Assembly: GCA_050084515.1 (NCBI GenBank)
Contig: CM114271.1
Span: 62,744,001-62,808,000 of the forward strand
Reading direction: 5' to 3'
Origin: Blasia pusilla
Taxonomy: Eukaryota; Marchantiophyta; Marchantiopsida; Blasiales
DNA length: 64,000 nt
Part shown: positions 23,735-34,390 of the stretch, one piece after another
Numbering within the stretch: the stretch's first letter is position 1
Layout: every line of letters starts with the position of its first letter
Notes under the pieces: model-generated
The model's database searches: none
What the model saw: only the letters and a program-made list of their open reading frames with translations
Told to the model about the DNA's origin: nothing
Position numbers and translations under genes: made by a program

Positions 23735-24440
23735 ACTGCAACCTATCGATTTTCGTCTGGTTGCACCAGAGAGTCATGAAGAGAGAGTGCAACTAGTCGG
23801 ACTGCGATGGGTTGCAACACTCTATGGAGATTTCAAGGATGCCCAATCCGTCGGAGTCCGACGGGTTGCAACAATCGCTTTGACTTGTAGTCTCTTCGAC
23901 GAAAAATGTATTTCTTGCAACCCGTCAGACTCCGATGGGTTGCAACACTCTCGGGAGATTTCAAGGATTCCCAATCCGTCGGAGTCCGACGGGTTGCGAC
24001 AATCGCTTTGACTTGCAGTCTCTTCAACGAAAAATATATTTCTTGCAACCCGTCGGACTCTGATGGGTTGCAACACTCTCGGGAGATTTCAAGGATGCCC
24101 AATCTGTCGGAGTCCGATGGGTTGCGACAATCGCTTTGACTTGCAGTCTGTTCGACGAAAAATATATTTCTTGCAACCGGTCGGACTCCGACGGGTTGCA
24201 ATATTGTCAGCCCATCGGGGTCCAAAAGGTAACACAAAGATAAGTGTTGCAACCCGTCGGAGTCTGACGGGTTATACTCTCTATTCATGACTCTCTGGTG
24301 CAACCGGAGAATGATACCTCTTCCTTGGTTCCAACCCGTCGAACTCCGACGGGTTGTAGAATGACTTCCATTCTAAGACAGATTTCCAGATAAAAACAGG
24401 CCTATCAACCTGTTGCAGTCCAATGGGTTGCACAATGGCC
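23735..24440. repeat. Palindromic repeat cluster with ~126-bp tandem period
   Basis: This is the densest cluster: palindromes near 23,739, 23,790, 23,848, 23,917, 23,973, 24,046, 24,101, 24,174, 24,248, 24,331 and 24,405. Between 23,848 and 24,195 two palindromes and their spacers (with CTTTGACTTGCAGTCTCTTC and ACTCTCGGGAGATTTCAAGG) repeat with a period of 125-128 bp. The cluster lies between coding segments of the minus-strand gene. A possible splice acceptor (minus strand TTTGCAAG, near 23,710) would place it in an intron. Confidence 0.9.
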
Positions 24441-24500
24441 CTCTAAAGTTGGAATTGGATGCCTAAAAGCAAGCTCTCGGACTCCGACCACGTGCCTGGG

Positions 24501-24538
24501 GAAGGAACCCAATTTATCTAGCTAAATTGGGTTCCTTC
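24501..24538. repeat. Perfect 16-bp inverted repeat
   Basis: GAAGGAACCCAATTTA (24,501-24,516) and its exact reverse complement (24,523-24,538) are separated by 6 bases. It lies directly at the end of the coding segment reading LNTFWRMRDQDFRRAIEGTQ on the minus strand, so one arm is coding and the other is not. Confidence 0.8.
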
Positions 24539-24606
24539 AATCGCTCTTCTGAAATCCTGGTCTCTCATCCTCCAGAATGTGTTCAACGCCTCCAAGTCCT
24601 CTTCCG

Positions 24607-25539
24607 TCACCAAAGCTTGGGTTCCATGTTCATCATTAGGTGGAACATAGAGGGAGGGAAGTTGTCAACGTAGGATGTTGTCGTTGTCGACTGTTTCAGC
24701 TTTGCAATGTCCTCCTCCGACTGAATTTCGTGGACGTAATCCATTGTCTGCAGTTGAGAGAGTGGAATTCTTGGGGACTTTTGGCCCTCCATCAGTGCCA
24801 TTTGCTTAACAACCTGCCACAATGGGGACAAACTCAATAAAATACTGTGTTTTGCCAATGTATTACATAATGACCTTTCACATAACCCAAATTCTTCTAG
24901 CCGGCTCAAAGATTGGGTCGGTGTCCAGGCCCGCCAGCTACTCTAGGGCAGGAGCTGGCAAGTCCATGGGAAAGTCATCGATCCGATAAAGGTCGATTTC
25001 TTCCTTCGGGCTCAATGACGACGAAGACTCTTCTCCTGCTTCTTCAGAGATATCCATCATCTCCACACTTGCTGTCCTCATGACCTCATTGTCCATCACT
25101 TGAACTTCGGCCGTTTCCTCAGTCAATTTAAGATTTATGGTGTCCTTGACCTCATCGAAGACATTTCTTTCATCTCATCACTGTCTGTTGGACGGGTAGG
25201 GCTTTCTTCAATGGTGATTGCTTTTTCCCTTCAAGCTTTCGCCAATTATGCTCCCCTGATGGAGGCGTCAAGACGCTTCTCCTCGCGTTTCTTATCCACG
25301 ACTCTTTTCTTCAAGGCCTTCGATGCCTTAGCCTTAGCATTTTGCTTTGCAAGCTCATCGAGAGCAAGTTTTGCCAGCACTTCCTGCCTGTGCATATCTG
25401 CTTCCCTTTCCCTCTCCTCTATTTCTTGTTGCCTTATCTCATTTGCCGAGCGAGGACCAAAAGATGGTGACGCATGAGTCCTGATGGACTTGGGAGTGAT
25501 GCTCCCTACCTTTGTTGCTTGTTTTTTCTTCCTCATCAT
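24607..25539 (-). pseudogene. N-terminal coding segments of the methyltransferase-like gene
   Basis: The first segment (25,246-25,539) opens MMRKKKQATKVGSITPKS, then has a coiled-coil like stretch EIRQQEIEEREREADMHRQE and a basic helix KASKALKKRVVDKKREEKR. It could be nuclear targeting or nucleic-acid binding. After small frame changes, 24,938-25,126 is acidic (VEMMDISEEAGEESSSSLSP, IDLYRIDDFPMDLPAPALE). 24,607-24,909 includes SLSPLWQVVKQMALMEGQKS. The start at 25,539 is chosen because it is the first ATG of a long, protein-like frame. A stop at 25,246 shows decay. Confidence 0.45.
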
Positions 25540-25939
25540 GGTGCACGTCGGGTGAGTTCTTCCTCCTTGATAGTGTTATATGCTTGTGTGCACAACAGAT
25601 CCCTTGAAGCTTCGATGGAGTGCCTAAACCCAACTCTCCAAGCGTTGTGTGGTGAAGCGCCGTGACCTTCAAGCAAATGGGCTTGCCGAAATTGAACCCT
25701 CGAAGCGTTGGGTGCTCGATCATCGTTACCTTCCAGCAAAGGAGTTAATGTAACCAACTTGGCCAGCGGAGAAGGTAACCTCAGCTGTTGGGAGGAAAAG
25801 CACTTGAAATCGCGAAATGAAAAAGGGAAATAAGCAAAATCTCAGCCTTTTATAATTTTGGAGCCGTTGAGTTGACCGTTGGGTCGTTGGGACCATTGTA
25901 TCGATGGGGATTGATCGTTATGGAACTTTGCACGTGGGA

Positions 25940-26607
25940 AACGTGCAACCCGTCCCCCTCGTCAAACGTACAACCCATTGGAGACCGAAGGGTTGCACGC
26001 TTCCTCGTCTTGGGGTAACAAGGCGAGGTGCCCAGGAAACTTGTCAAAGACCGACAGGTTGCACGCTTCCCTCATCTTCAGGTAACAAGGCGAGGTACTC
26101 GAGCAACCCGTTGCAGACCGACGGGTTTCCTGCTTCCCTTATCCGGGAGTGACAAAGCATGGTCCCGAAGCAACCCGTCGACCTCCGATGGGTTACAAGG
26201 TCTACCATGGGTTGGACAGTTCCCACCATACAGAAAAACTACAACACGGTCTTCGAAAAACTTGTCTGTCCCTCACGGTTTGCACGGTTCATTGGACAAG
26301 AGAAATTGACGCGAGATCCCCCCACAACTCAATGACCTCCAAAAGGGAAAGCGAGGTGAGGTACCTTTTCAACCCGTCGCAGTCCCCAACGGGTTTCCAT
26401 AGGAAATCCATGCAAGGTCTAGTGGATCCTGACTCCAATCACAGGTAGGACAAGCAGGGGTACCGACTAACAACTACGTTCAACCCAACGGACTCCGATG
26501 GGCTGCAAGTTGCACTCAGACTCTAACAGAAGATGATACTCCATGGCTTTGCAACCCACATGTCTGAGTCCCAAAATTTGCAACCCATCAAACTCCGACA
26601 GGTTGCA
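25940..26607. repeat. Palindromic repeat cluster upstream of the methyltransferase gene
   Basis: Copies of the palindrome family, mostly diverged, occur near 25,946, 25,972, 26,040, 26,104, 26,171, 26,370, 26,481, 26,550 and 26,580 (for example CAACCCATCAAACTCCGACA followed by GGTTGC). They lie about 400 bp to 1 kb upstream of the likely start of the minus-strand gene. No coding sequence is recognised here. Confidence 0.8.
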
Positions 26608-28640
26608 ACAGGATTGAATCCATTACGTTAGACAATCTCACCTACCAAACAGATCTTGTCAATCAAATTCTGTCAGGAGAATAACAATTACTATTCACCA
26701 TAAATTAAACATTCTCATTCTCATTCCCATTCTTATTCTTATTCTCATTCTCCATCCGGTGGAATCATCTGGGAATGGATAATTATGTAAAACTTACTTG
26801 TGGCAGTTATCTAGCGGCCCTTCCTCAATCAGAGATAATTTGACCGCAAGCTCGTGAGTCTTACATACCAGTGGAGGAAAATTTCCTCTCACTGCGATTT
26901 CTTCTCCAAATTGGAACAATCTTAGTTTCCAAGGATGTTAGGATGGAAGGTATGGAGGACATTGTAGGTGAGACAGTCCAGCCAGTGATAACAGAGTGTA
27001 AAGTATGGAATCGCCTACCTCTAAAAAATGGTCAATATAGAGTTTATGGCTTGCCTCCGAATTCCTCTATTTCCCAGGTAGACGGTCCAAAATTTCCTAA
27101 TGCACTGAGCTCTACGTTTTCCACTCCCAGTTCTATAGATCCTGCATCGACTCCAACTTCACACATTCGTAATAATGTTGTACTTCCTCAAAGACATTCC
27201 TGATGTTGTCAATCTCAGTGGATCTGTCAGACACTAACGGGGCCCTAAGTATGCCTACTCGTTCCTCTAGTGAGTATCAGGCAATAGTTTGTTGTCGTCT
27301 TTGCCCTTTAAAATGTTCAAGCATATTCTTATCGACGAACTTCCGCCCACGTACGATGGTAATTGCATTTTTGAGTTGCCTCCACTTGCTGGTCTTGCTC
27401 AAAAGAAAGATGGAGGATGCTTGAAGGGTATGGACAGAAAGTCTGATTGTCATGGATAGTGCAGGCTTCAACGGACTAGTGCTTCAATTCCAAATGGTCC
27501 TTGGATTGTTTCTCGCCGCCAATGCGTTGGAGCCTTGGAGTGTAGAAGTCCAGGTTGCCCGTATCTAGAGCGTAATGGGCGAGTCAATACGTCGTAATTC
27601 CCCCCAAAGAATGCAGAAACTCCACATAAGGTCGGTGCGACCATACCGTCGGGAGGCCATAAATATCCTCATTGTTAGGCATCCCCTTTCTGCGTTGGAG
27701 CGTGTCCTGCATATATATTTTTCATTGTGCATGACTTCAGTTCTACGTTCGAGAACACCACGCTCGTAGTTCATGTTGGCTCCCACATTCATCCTGTTAC
27801 CGGTGCAATTCAGAGACACATCAAGGAGGATGTGGCAAAGAAAGTGGCCGAGGTATATAGAAACTCTCCAGGATCAAAGCCTCATGTTTAGGCTACAATT
27901 AAAATACTCTATTGCTTTATACAAACTTAATTGGTGGGGTTGTTGAGTGAGAAAAAAATTCCATTTTTAGGTGTGGTTGAGTGAAAATAAAATATTCAAT
28001 TTTTTGAGATTATTGAGTGGCATGGGTTTTCTAAAAATTAGCCTTCAATTTAAGGATTTCCAAATTTTACTTTTTACAAGTCTTTTTTATAATAATAATT
28101 AATAAATAAAATTTAAGGAGGATATTTAAGTAAATGGCTGACCACGTGCATGTAAGCCACATGCACGCCAAGATGCATGTAACTTTACGAGATTCTCTCA
28201 AAGTAGGCATAAAAAAATTTCCCGTAAATATTTATTTATTTTTTAGAAACAAAATTTGCATCTCATAGAATTTCACCTTGAAGCATTCCCCAGCATAGGA
28301 TATCCAAAGGACGGTTCCTTCTTAGCTAACTCATCATTGATGTTAGGGTTGGTCACTTTCATCCCACTATCGATATCTTAACAACCATAAGTTACCGCCT
28401 AATTTAGGATGGCTGCCGCCAAAACTTTTTGTACACTTGCTTCTATGGCTTGAATTTTTCTACCTACAAACTTCAATTTTGGCTATCAACTTCCATTCGT
28501 TATGATTTACATCATCAGTAGCAAAGCACCCTTTAGGTCCCTTCTTGTCATCAACCGCCGCGGACCAACCAATTATCCATTATCCGTCCAATAATACTTG
28601 TTGATTTTTTTATTAATGCGTTTGAGCTTGAGTTCTTACC
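26608..28640. other. Mixed spacer with unidentified minus-strand coding-like pieces
   Basis: An imperfect CATTCT hexamer microsatellite lies at about 26,710-26,752. Between 26,900 and 27,850 the minus strand has protein-like pieces in several frames, such as KWRQLKNAITIVRGRKFVDK (27,277-27,471) and MSLNCTGNRMNVGANMNYER (27,565-27,819), separated by stops. I could not assign them to a family. 27,900-28,640 is AT-rich with nothing recognisable. Confidence 0.3.
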
Positions 28641-30270
28641 CTACAATGCTTAGAGATTAGTAGCCGCTCTATGGGGATCAAGTAACGCGTCATAACGACA
28701 TAGCCGCAACGCATCATTTTTTATCGCGTTATGCTGCTTAAGGCCATTCCACACAATCTTGATCATGGAGCTGCACCACATTTCAAGTGGCATGCCATCA
28801 CAATTATAACCGTATTGTGCAACATTGCACCGCTCATGACCGCACCACATCATTGAAGAGAATTGAGTCATGTTAGTATCACACAGTACGCCTAATCATT
28901 GTAAAAAATAACTAGAGAACTTTGGTCTTACAACCAAGTTGGTGTCAAGTTACAGTTGTTGAGGAGCAACATCAATATTGTGTTTCAAGGTACCCATTCT
29001 AGGCCCTTTTCTTGCACTTGTGAGGGATGCGGAGTATTAAGTGCTTGTCATGGAGTTTGGTTCGAGGGGATGTTATGAGCATCATTGATGTATGAGAAAA
29101 GAGAGCATAGACCTATGTGGGATGCTCATAGTGATAGTTGTTCCCTATGTTGACTAGGGGATAGGTTAGTGTATAATATTACCGCACCACACAACTTGTT
29201 GCCATGTCATACACCTTGACGTCCTAGAGTGAAGGAGTGTAGGTTTAAGTGCCGCACATTTGTAGTGCTGAGTCACTTAGAGTTTACGGATGAGGGTGAA
29301 AGTGACCGTATGAGAGGTGCATGGTTTCACCACAATGTCCTTTCATGGTTTTGCAAGGCGAAGTTTTTAGAGTAGCATCAGAGGTATCGAGGGTCTCCCC
29401 ATGAAGGACCAACTTGACCTCCCTTTGCGCCATCTTTAGATGGAGGATAGACTTTAGAGGAGGAGTTTCCTAGTGGGTTACCTAAGGCATTGAGTGGGTC
29501 TGACGTAGAAGATGGACAATCGAGGTAGAGGTCCACATACGTTCTTGGGAGCTATGGGGACCATCAAGTTGCACGACTTTGATGCAGATTTTTGAAGTTG
29601 GTGCAACCCTTAGAGGGTGAGGGACCCTTAAGAGTTCAATCCCTTTACAACATAGAATGATATGTTTCAGCACAATGGATGACTACCACGAGTTCTCAGC
29701 CAAGTTTTTGGCAGAGACCGAGGCATGAAGATTTTACTCTAATCCACACTATATGTCGTGGACATGGTTGCACAAAAATGGACAGGTCCTTCCTTAGGAC
29801 GGACATGGACGGAAAAGTTTAGACATGTCCACAGACATGGGTTCCAAGAAGTGGGATCCACATTTTTAGTCCATGATGGAAGGCAATGCAAGGATGAGAG
29901 GAGCAATGAGTGAGGAGGGAGTGGAGGTGGAGGGAGGAAGAAATGGGGGAGTATGGAACACTAAGGCAAGTAAGGGGAATGAGAAAGAAGGGAAAGGTGG
30001 GGCCCATACGGACAAGTCCTTCCATAAAACAGACATAAGTCCACGGACATAGACATGTCCACGGACACAGACTTTATCCACATGCAACCTTGGTCGTGGA
30101 CCAAGCCATTTGCGGATGATAAAGAGGATATGAGAGAGGTTACCTCCTCTACTACCATTGAGGTCCAGGAGGCATGACTCACTCAAGAGCAGTTGCATCG
30201 TCTAGTTGAGTTTGTGTGAAGTTCAACCAAGGAGTATGGATCAAGAAGTTGAAGAGCATCCTAGTTGACA
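28640..30270 (+). mobile_element. Truncated relic of the methyltransferase Ty3/gypsy family (5' leader and Gag)
   Basis: 28,645-29,480 aligns with the leader of the complete copy (31,917-32,690; for example GTAGCCGCTC and GAGGAGCAACATC). 29,500-29,760 and 30,093-30,265 align with its Gag frame (32,836-33,300; motifs corresponding to TIKLHDF, FNPFTT and ATTCTGTGG-type blocks). The Gag part is split by a MITE at 29,764-30,092. The copy lacks LTRs, and both ends stop abruptly. It is more diverged than the other copies and cannot encode protein. Confidence 0.75.
29764..30092 (+). mobile_element. Mutator-type MITE (GGACATGTCC family) with exact 9-bp target duplication
   Basis: The 329-bp element begins ATGGTTGCACAAAAATGG and ends CATGCAACCTTG. 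The direct repeat GTCGTGGAC flanks it exactly (29,755-29,763 and 30,093-30,101), and removing it restores the alignment of the interrupted Gag relic. A 9-bp duplication and short terminal inverted repeats point to a Mutator-like (MULE) transposase in trans. It carries repeated GGACATGTCC-type palindromes at both ends. Confidence 0.9.
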
Positions 30271-30449
30271 TAGGACCTAGGTACTACCAAAACCCATGTG
30301 CAGAGTGGGATGACAAGTCTTCGGACACTTTTTTTTCCCTGAAACCTTGAAATTTATAGTGATTGGATATTACACGTCCTAAAGTGTAGGGTGCTTACAA
30401 TATTATGGATTTTGAGGATAAGAGTTTCAATGAGCCTCAAGTTTCAATT

Positions 30450-30975
30450 TGTCACGTCTTTTAGGATAGATCGGTGAGATCTAATAGAGTGCCTTCGTGA
30501 GTAGTGGAGGACACTCTTAGTAGGTCGCGGATGACCTGTTGAGGCCCCAGGAAACCTGAGAGAGCAAGTTTCCCCTTCGTTTCGGCTCATTTGGAGCCAT
30601 ATTGAGGAATTTACTATTTTAGGTAAGTACCATTTTGAGTATATGATCGACTTACTATTTTTGGTAAGTGGCCCTTGACCTCCTACATCAGGTCAAGAGC
30701 CAAGGAGGTGACTTGGGAGAATAGGTTACCATGGAGAGAGCTTGGGAGAGGGGAGGGGTATACCTCAAGGAGAGAGAGCTTGAGAGCTCATTCTCTCTTT
30801 GTTGAACCTCTTGGCATAAGGCGGCGGAGCTATGGTCCCTTGCCTTGTGAGTGTAACCCGAGCCTCTCATTAGGAGAGTGGGTTTGGTTTGACATGAGAG
30901 AGAAAGCACACCTTTGAGAGCTATGGAGTGAGTTGGTGTAGAGAGAGATTGGATCTTATTTTACAAAGAGAGAAT
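30450..30975 (+). repeat. 5' LTR of the methyltransferase Ty3/gypsy element (tail missing)
   Basis: Starts TGTCACGTCTTTTAGG right after the AATT duplication. It matches 40,105-40,616 and the solo LTR at 2,098-2,750. It lacks the ~125-bp tail that the solo LTR and the 3' LTRs carry: after ACAAAGAGAGAAT the sequence turns into GAGAGAATGAGAGAG repeats. No clear tRNA primer site could be recognised after it. Confidence 0.8.
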
Positions 30976-32685
30976 GAGAGAATGAGAGAGTGAGAGAGCT
31001 TCATGGGGGAGCTCGCTGGTCACTTGCTGTTTTTGCAGGTTGGGGACCGTGTTCCCCGTTCAGCGGCTCATGGGAGTGCTCACCGGAGCAAGGGCTGCTT
31101 TCATTATTCTTTGCATTTGCCGATTTTTCGTGTGGAAGAGTGGCGCGCAGAAGCGCTGCCCAATTTCTGATAGGGATTCAGTATGGGGGCGGGTTGCCCC
31201 ATACTGGTGCTCTTAGGAGCACCATGTAGCTTGCTGATTTGTATTTTTACAGATGTTACATTTTCGTTGAGAGAAATCAGCGCGGGAGCGCTGCCAAATT
31301 TTGTGTAGGAGAAAGAGACATTGGGCTTTACGACAGTCCCCGTCAGTTTTTATTGAAATATCCGATTCTAAATATTTTTTGATGCTGGCGTAGATCGTGA
31401 AGCTGTGCAGGCTGTGCAACAAACAGTGCACAATTTGGAGTTGCGAGCAAAAAGTTATGGTCAATCTTGTAAAGCTGCGATTGCTGGGCAATTTTTAGGG
31501 TTAAATTGTGCAAACCCTAAATGAGCCGCCACACCGGCGGCGGCGGCGGCCGTCGCCATCATAGTCACCGTCAATGGTCGACGGTCAACCGTCACCATCA
31601 ATGGTCAACCATCACAATCAATGGTCAACCGTCACCGTCGATGGTCAATCGTCACCGTCATCGGTCGGCCGTCACCATCAGCGGTCAACCGTCACTATCA
31701 ACGGTCCACCGTCCATTGTCCACCCTTTGGGTACCATTTCCGCCATTACGGAGTGGAGGATCTTCCACGACGTTCGTTGATTCCTTGACTTGCGTCGCCA
31801 CCAGGTACTTTTTTTTTGTCGCCACCATCATCGCAGTTTCTTCATCAACCAGTGATGGCAGATGACCTCCGGTTATGGTGTTTGAGTTTTGATTTCATGC
31901 TGCTATGTTGTGATTGGTAGCCGCTCGACGACGATCGAGTATCGTGCCGTGACGCCCGTAGCCGCAACGCGCCGCCGATTGCCGCGCCGTGCCGCTCGTG
32001 GCCGCACCGCACCGTCTCGATCGCGGAGCCGCACCGTCATTGTGGAGCAGAGTATGGGATTATTATTGATTGAGGATGGCATGCCGCCGAGTGCCGCATC
32101 CCACCATCGAGGGCCGTGCCGTTCGTAGCCGTTCCGTGCCGCCAGCAACGCCGCACCGTTCCGATGGGACCTCACTGTCTATCGAGGAGTTTTGAGCAGC
32201 ATCAGTACGGGAGGAGTATGACTTATTGATTGGAGGAGTTGTCTCCACGATCGAGTGGGGTCGAGATTTGTAGTTGCTGAGGAGCGACATCGACATGTGT
32301 TTAGGTTACCCATTCTGGTCCTTTACCCTGCACGTGTGAGGGATTCTGGGATTTATTTGGGGATATTGGGTGTGTGGATGCTGAGAGCATCATTTATGTA
32401 TGTGGTCTAGGGGACATAGACCTATGTGGGATGTCCGGAGTTGAGGGTAGTTGTCGATGAGATGATAGCCTGGTCGATTTGCCGCACCACGTCGCGTGTT
32501 GCCGCACGTTACACGTCTCGGGGAGAGAGAGTGTAGATCGAGTGCCGCATGTTTGGGATGAGTGATTGAGGGATTCCTCACGAGGTTCTGAGTGATCAGG
32601 TGAGAGGGGCACAAGGGTCATCACGGAGTCCGTTCGGGACTTTGAGAGGCGAGGTGGTGAACCCGAGAGTAGCTCTAGAGGTTTT
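30976..32685 (+). other. Long leader of the Ty3/gypsy element
   Basis: About 1.7 kb without a long ORF. It holds a cluster of ATGGTCAACCGTCACCATCA-like tandem repeats (31,570-31,720, period ~15-18 bp) and GC-rich CCGCCGTGCCGC-type repeats (31,930-32,160). Homologous leader sequence is present in the copies at 28.6-29.5 kb and 50.95-52.4 kb, which confirms that it belongs to the element. Confidence 0.65.
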
Positions 32686-33930
32686 ATGCGGAGTGGCGCG
32701 AGGTTCCGAGGGTCTCCACGTGAGGGACCACCTCGACCTCCTTCTGTGTCATCGTCAGACGAGGGGGAGGGTGTAGAGGAGTTTGTAAGCACATCGCCAC
32801 ACGTTGTGAGTGGTCCTACCAGTTGGGCGTACGAGATGGACGATCGGGGTAGAGGACCGCGTAGGTTTTCAGGTGCAGTAGGCACGATTGAGTTGCACGA
32901 TTTTATAGCAGAGTTTAGGAGTTGGTGCGACTCCCAGCGGGCTAGGAACTCTAGAGAGTTCAACCCATTTACAGCATGGAACGATATGTTCCAGCATTTA
33001 GAGGGGGCGCCCATGGACGATTACCATGAGTTCTCTCAGAGATATGCATGTGAGATCGAGGCATGGAGGCTCTACTATGACCCACATTATGTGTCATGGA
33101 CGGAGCCATTCCCAGATGAGGAGGAGGAGTCAGGAGAGGCTACTGCCTCTTCCACTAGTGACGTTTTAGGAGGAGTCACTTGCACGGGAGCAATTGCACC
33201 GTCTAGTCGGGTTCGTCCCAGGTTCAACCCTGTGGTTGAGTTCTTTGCTGAGTTGAGGGCGAGCTACCAGGGGGTACGGACGGAGAAGTTGCAGAGCATC
33301 CATGACTTCCAGAGGCGCCCGGGTGAGAGTTTGCGTGAGGCTTACACTCGCTTGCGCCGGTTGATCAACGTCACTCAGGGGGTGACAGAGGCTTAGGCTA
33401 TCCAATCATGGTACTCGATGCTGGACCGGACCCTGCGGACACGGGTGCAGGAGGGGATGCTTCTTGTGAACACCTCCCCTACGTTGAGAGATGTTTTTAG
33501 GACCGCCGAGAACATTGAGCGCAACATGGCGGAGGAGAGCGTAGCCACCATGGGTTGTGGGCGAGCGATCCACGATTGTCCGCACCACTGTGCGGCAAAG
33601 AACGTGGACTCGAGATAGGTCGACTGTGGCACCACGAGCTCAGGGAGGATACCAGGAGGCCGTGCCACAGAGACCTGCGCCTTCATATGCGGCTCAGCAG
33701 CAGCCGCCTACTATTACTTGTTGGTCATGTGGTGGAGCCCATCATCAGCGCGATTGCACTCGTCAGGGTCATGGACGTGTGCCTCAAAGATGGAGGAGGA
33801 GATGGTCCGCACAGGAGGTTATCAGTGTGACTATTATCAGAGGTATGGTCATACACGCACCAGGTGTTTCAGTTTACATCCTGAGTTACGTCCGGACCGA
33901 GGGCCAGAGAGGGCACCAGATCGAGTAGCC
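32686..33930 (+). pseudogene. Ty3/gypsy Gag with zinc knuckles, broken
   Basis: 32,686-33,393 encodes SNTSWAYEMDDRGRGPRRF-like sequence, then the retrotransposon Gag core (FFAELRASYQGVRTEKLQSI, FQRRPGESLREAYTRLRRL). A stop at 33,394 interrupts it and the same frame resumes with WYSMLDRTLRTRVQEGMLL. Frame changes near 33,560 and 33,800 follow. Two zinc knuckles are visible: CWSCGGAHHQRDC (33,718-33,756) and a second one reading CDYYQRYGHTRTRC, whose second cysteine has become tyrosine. Gag would form the particle and bind the RNA; this copy cannot make it whole. A homologous Gag is found on the minus strand at 49.9-50.9 kb. Confidence 0.85.
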
Positions 33931-34390
33931 GGTCCGGGTGGGCCTAGAGATCGTGCACCAGGTGGTCCCGTTGGGGGACGAGGAGGTGGAGTTTCCCGAC
34001 AGGGTGGTGGAGCTACCCTTGGAGGAGGTAGAGTACCACCACCTAAACGCGCCGAGGGAGATTCCGGACGTGAGGCTGGGATGGTCGCCGATACTGGCCT
34101 ACTGAGGAGCAGATTGCCGCTATGGCATTGAGGTTATCCGATGCCAGATTTGTGGCATCGACATCATATGGAGCAGCCAGAGATCTGGAGGATCCTGATG
34201 GATGTGCGGGGTTGCCCAGATGGAGACCGCCGCAGTTGTGACGCATGGAGCAGCCGCAGAGTTGGATCCACAGCGAGGGGAAGCCAGAAGACAGACTAGG
34301 CTTCCTTAGTCTTTCACGTTGTCCGAAGCGATGAGGACCCCATCGATGGGTCCTCATCAAAGTTCCTAGAGAGTTGGTGATGTTGTTGGT

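Larger units (their letters stand above)
20615..25539 (-). pseudogene. N6-adenine/N4-cytosine DNA methyltransferase-like gene (beta class), degenerate
   Basis: Minus-strand coding segments run from a lysine-rich start near 25,539 to an acidic end (EELSDNDE, stop at 20,615). Order: basic/coiled-coil N-terminus (25,246-25,539), acidic segment (24,938-25,126), further segments (24,607-24,909, 23,147-23,646, 22,692-23,114, 22,373-22,648), then a methyltransferase fold with motif IV (ADLPSG, ~21,930-21,945) before motif I (LVFDLVGLSGASIRGAR, 20,851-20,904). Motif IV before motif I is the beta-class order of N6/N4 methyltransferases (N6_N4_Mtase family). Two clusters of palindromic repeats (21.2-21.6 and 23.7-24.4 kb) fall between coding segments, as introns would. 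Stops, frame changes and a DPPY-equivalent changed to DLPS mean this copy is inactive. The target base cannot be told from sequence. Confidence 0.6.

Noticed and set aside
23735-24440. CRISPR-like array of palindromes with spacers
   Set aside because: The context is eukaryotic, the spacers are themselves repeated, and no cas genes are present. The arms vary and spacing is irregular in other clusters.
30976-31020. tRNA primer binding site of the methyltransferase Ty3/gypsy element
   Set aside because: No 12-base or longer match to a familiar tRNA 3' end could be recognised after the 5' LTR, perhaps because the LTR tail is missing there.
31521-32296. ORFs in the Ty3/gypsy leader (for example 114 codons at 31,521)
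   Set aside because: They read through short tandem repeats of the leader (Ser/Thr/His/Arg-rich) and are not preserved in the homologous leaders at 28.6 and 51 kb.
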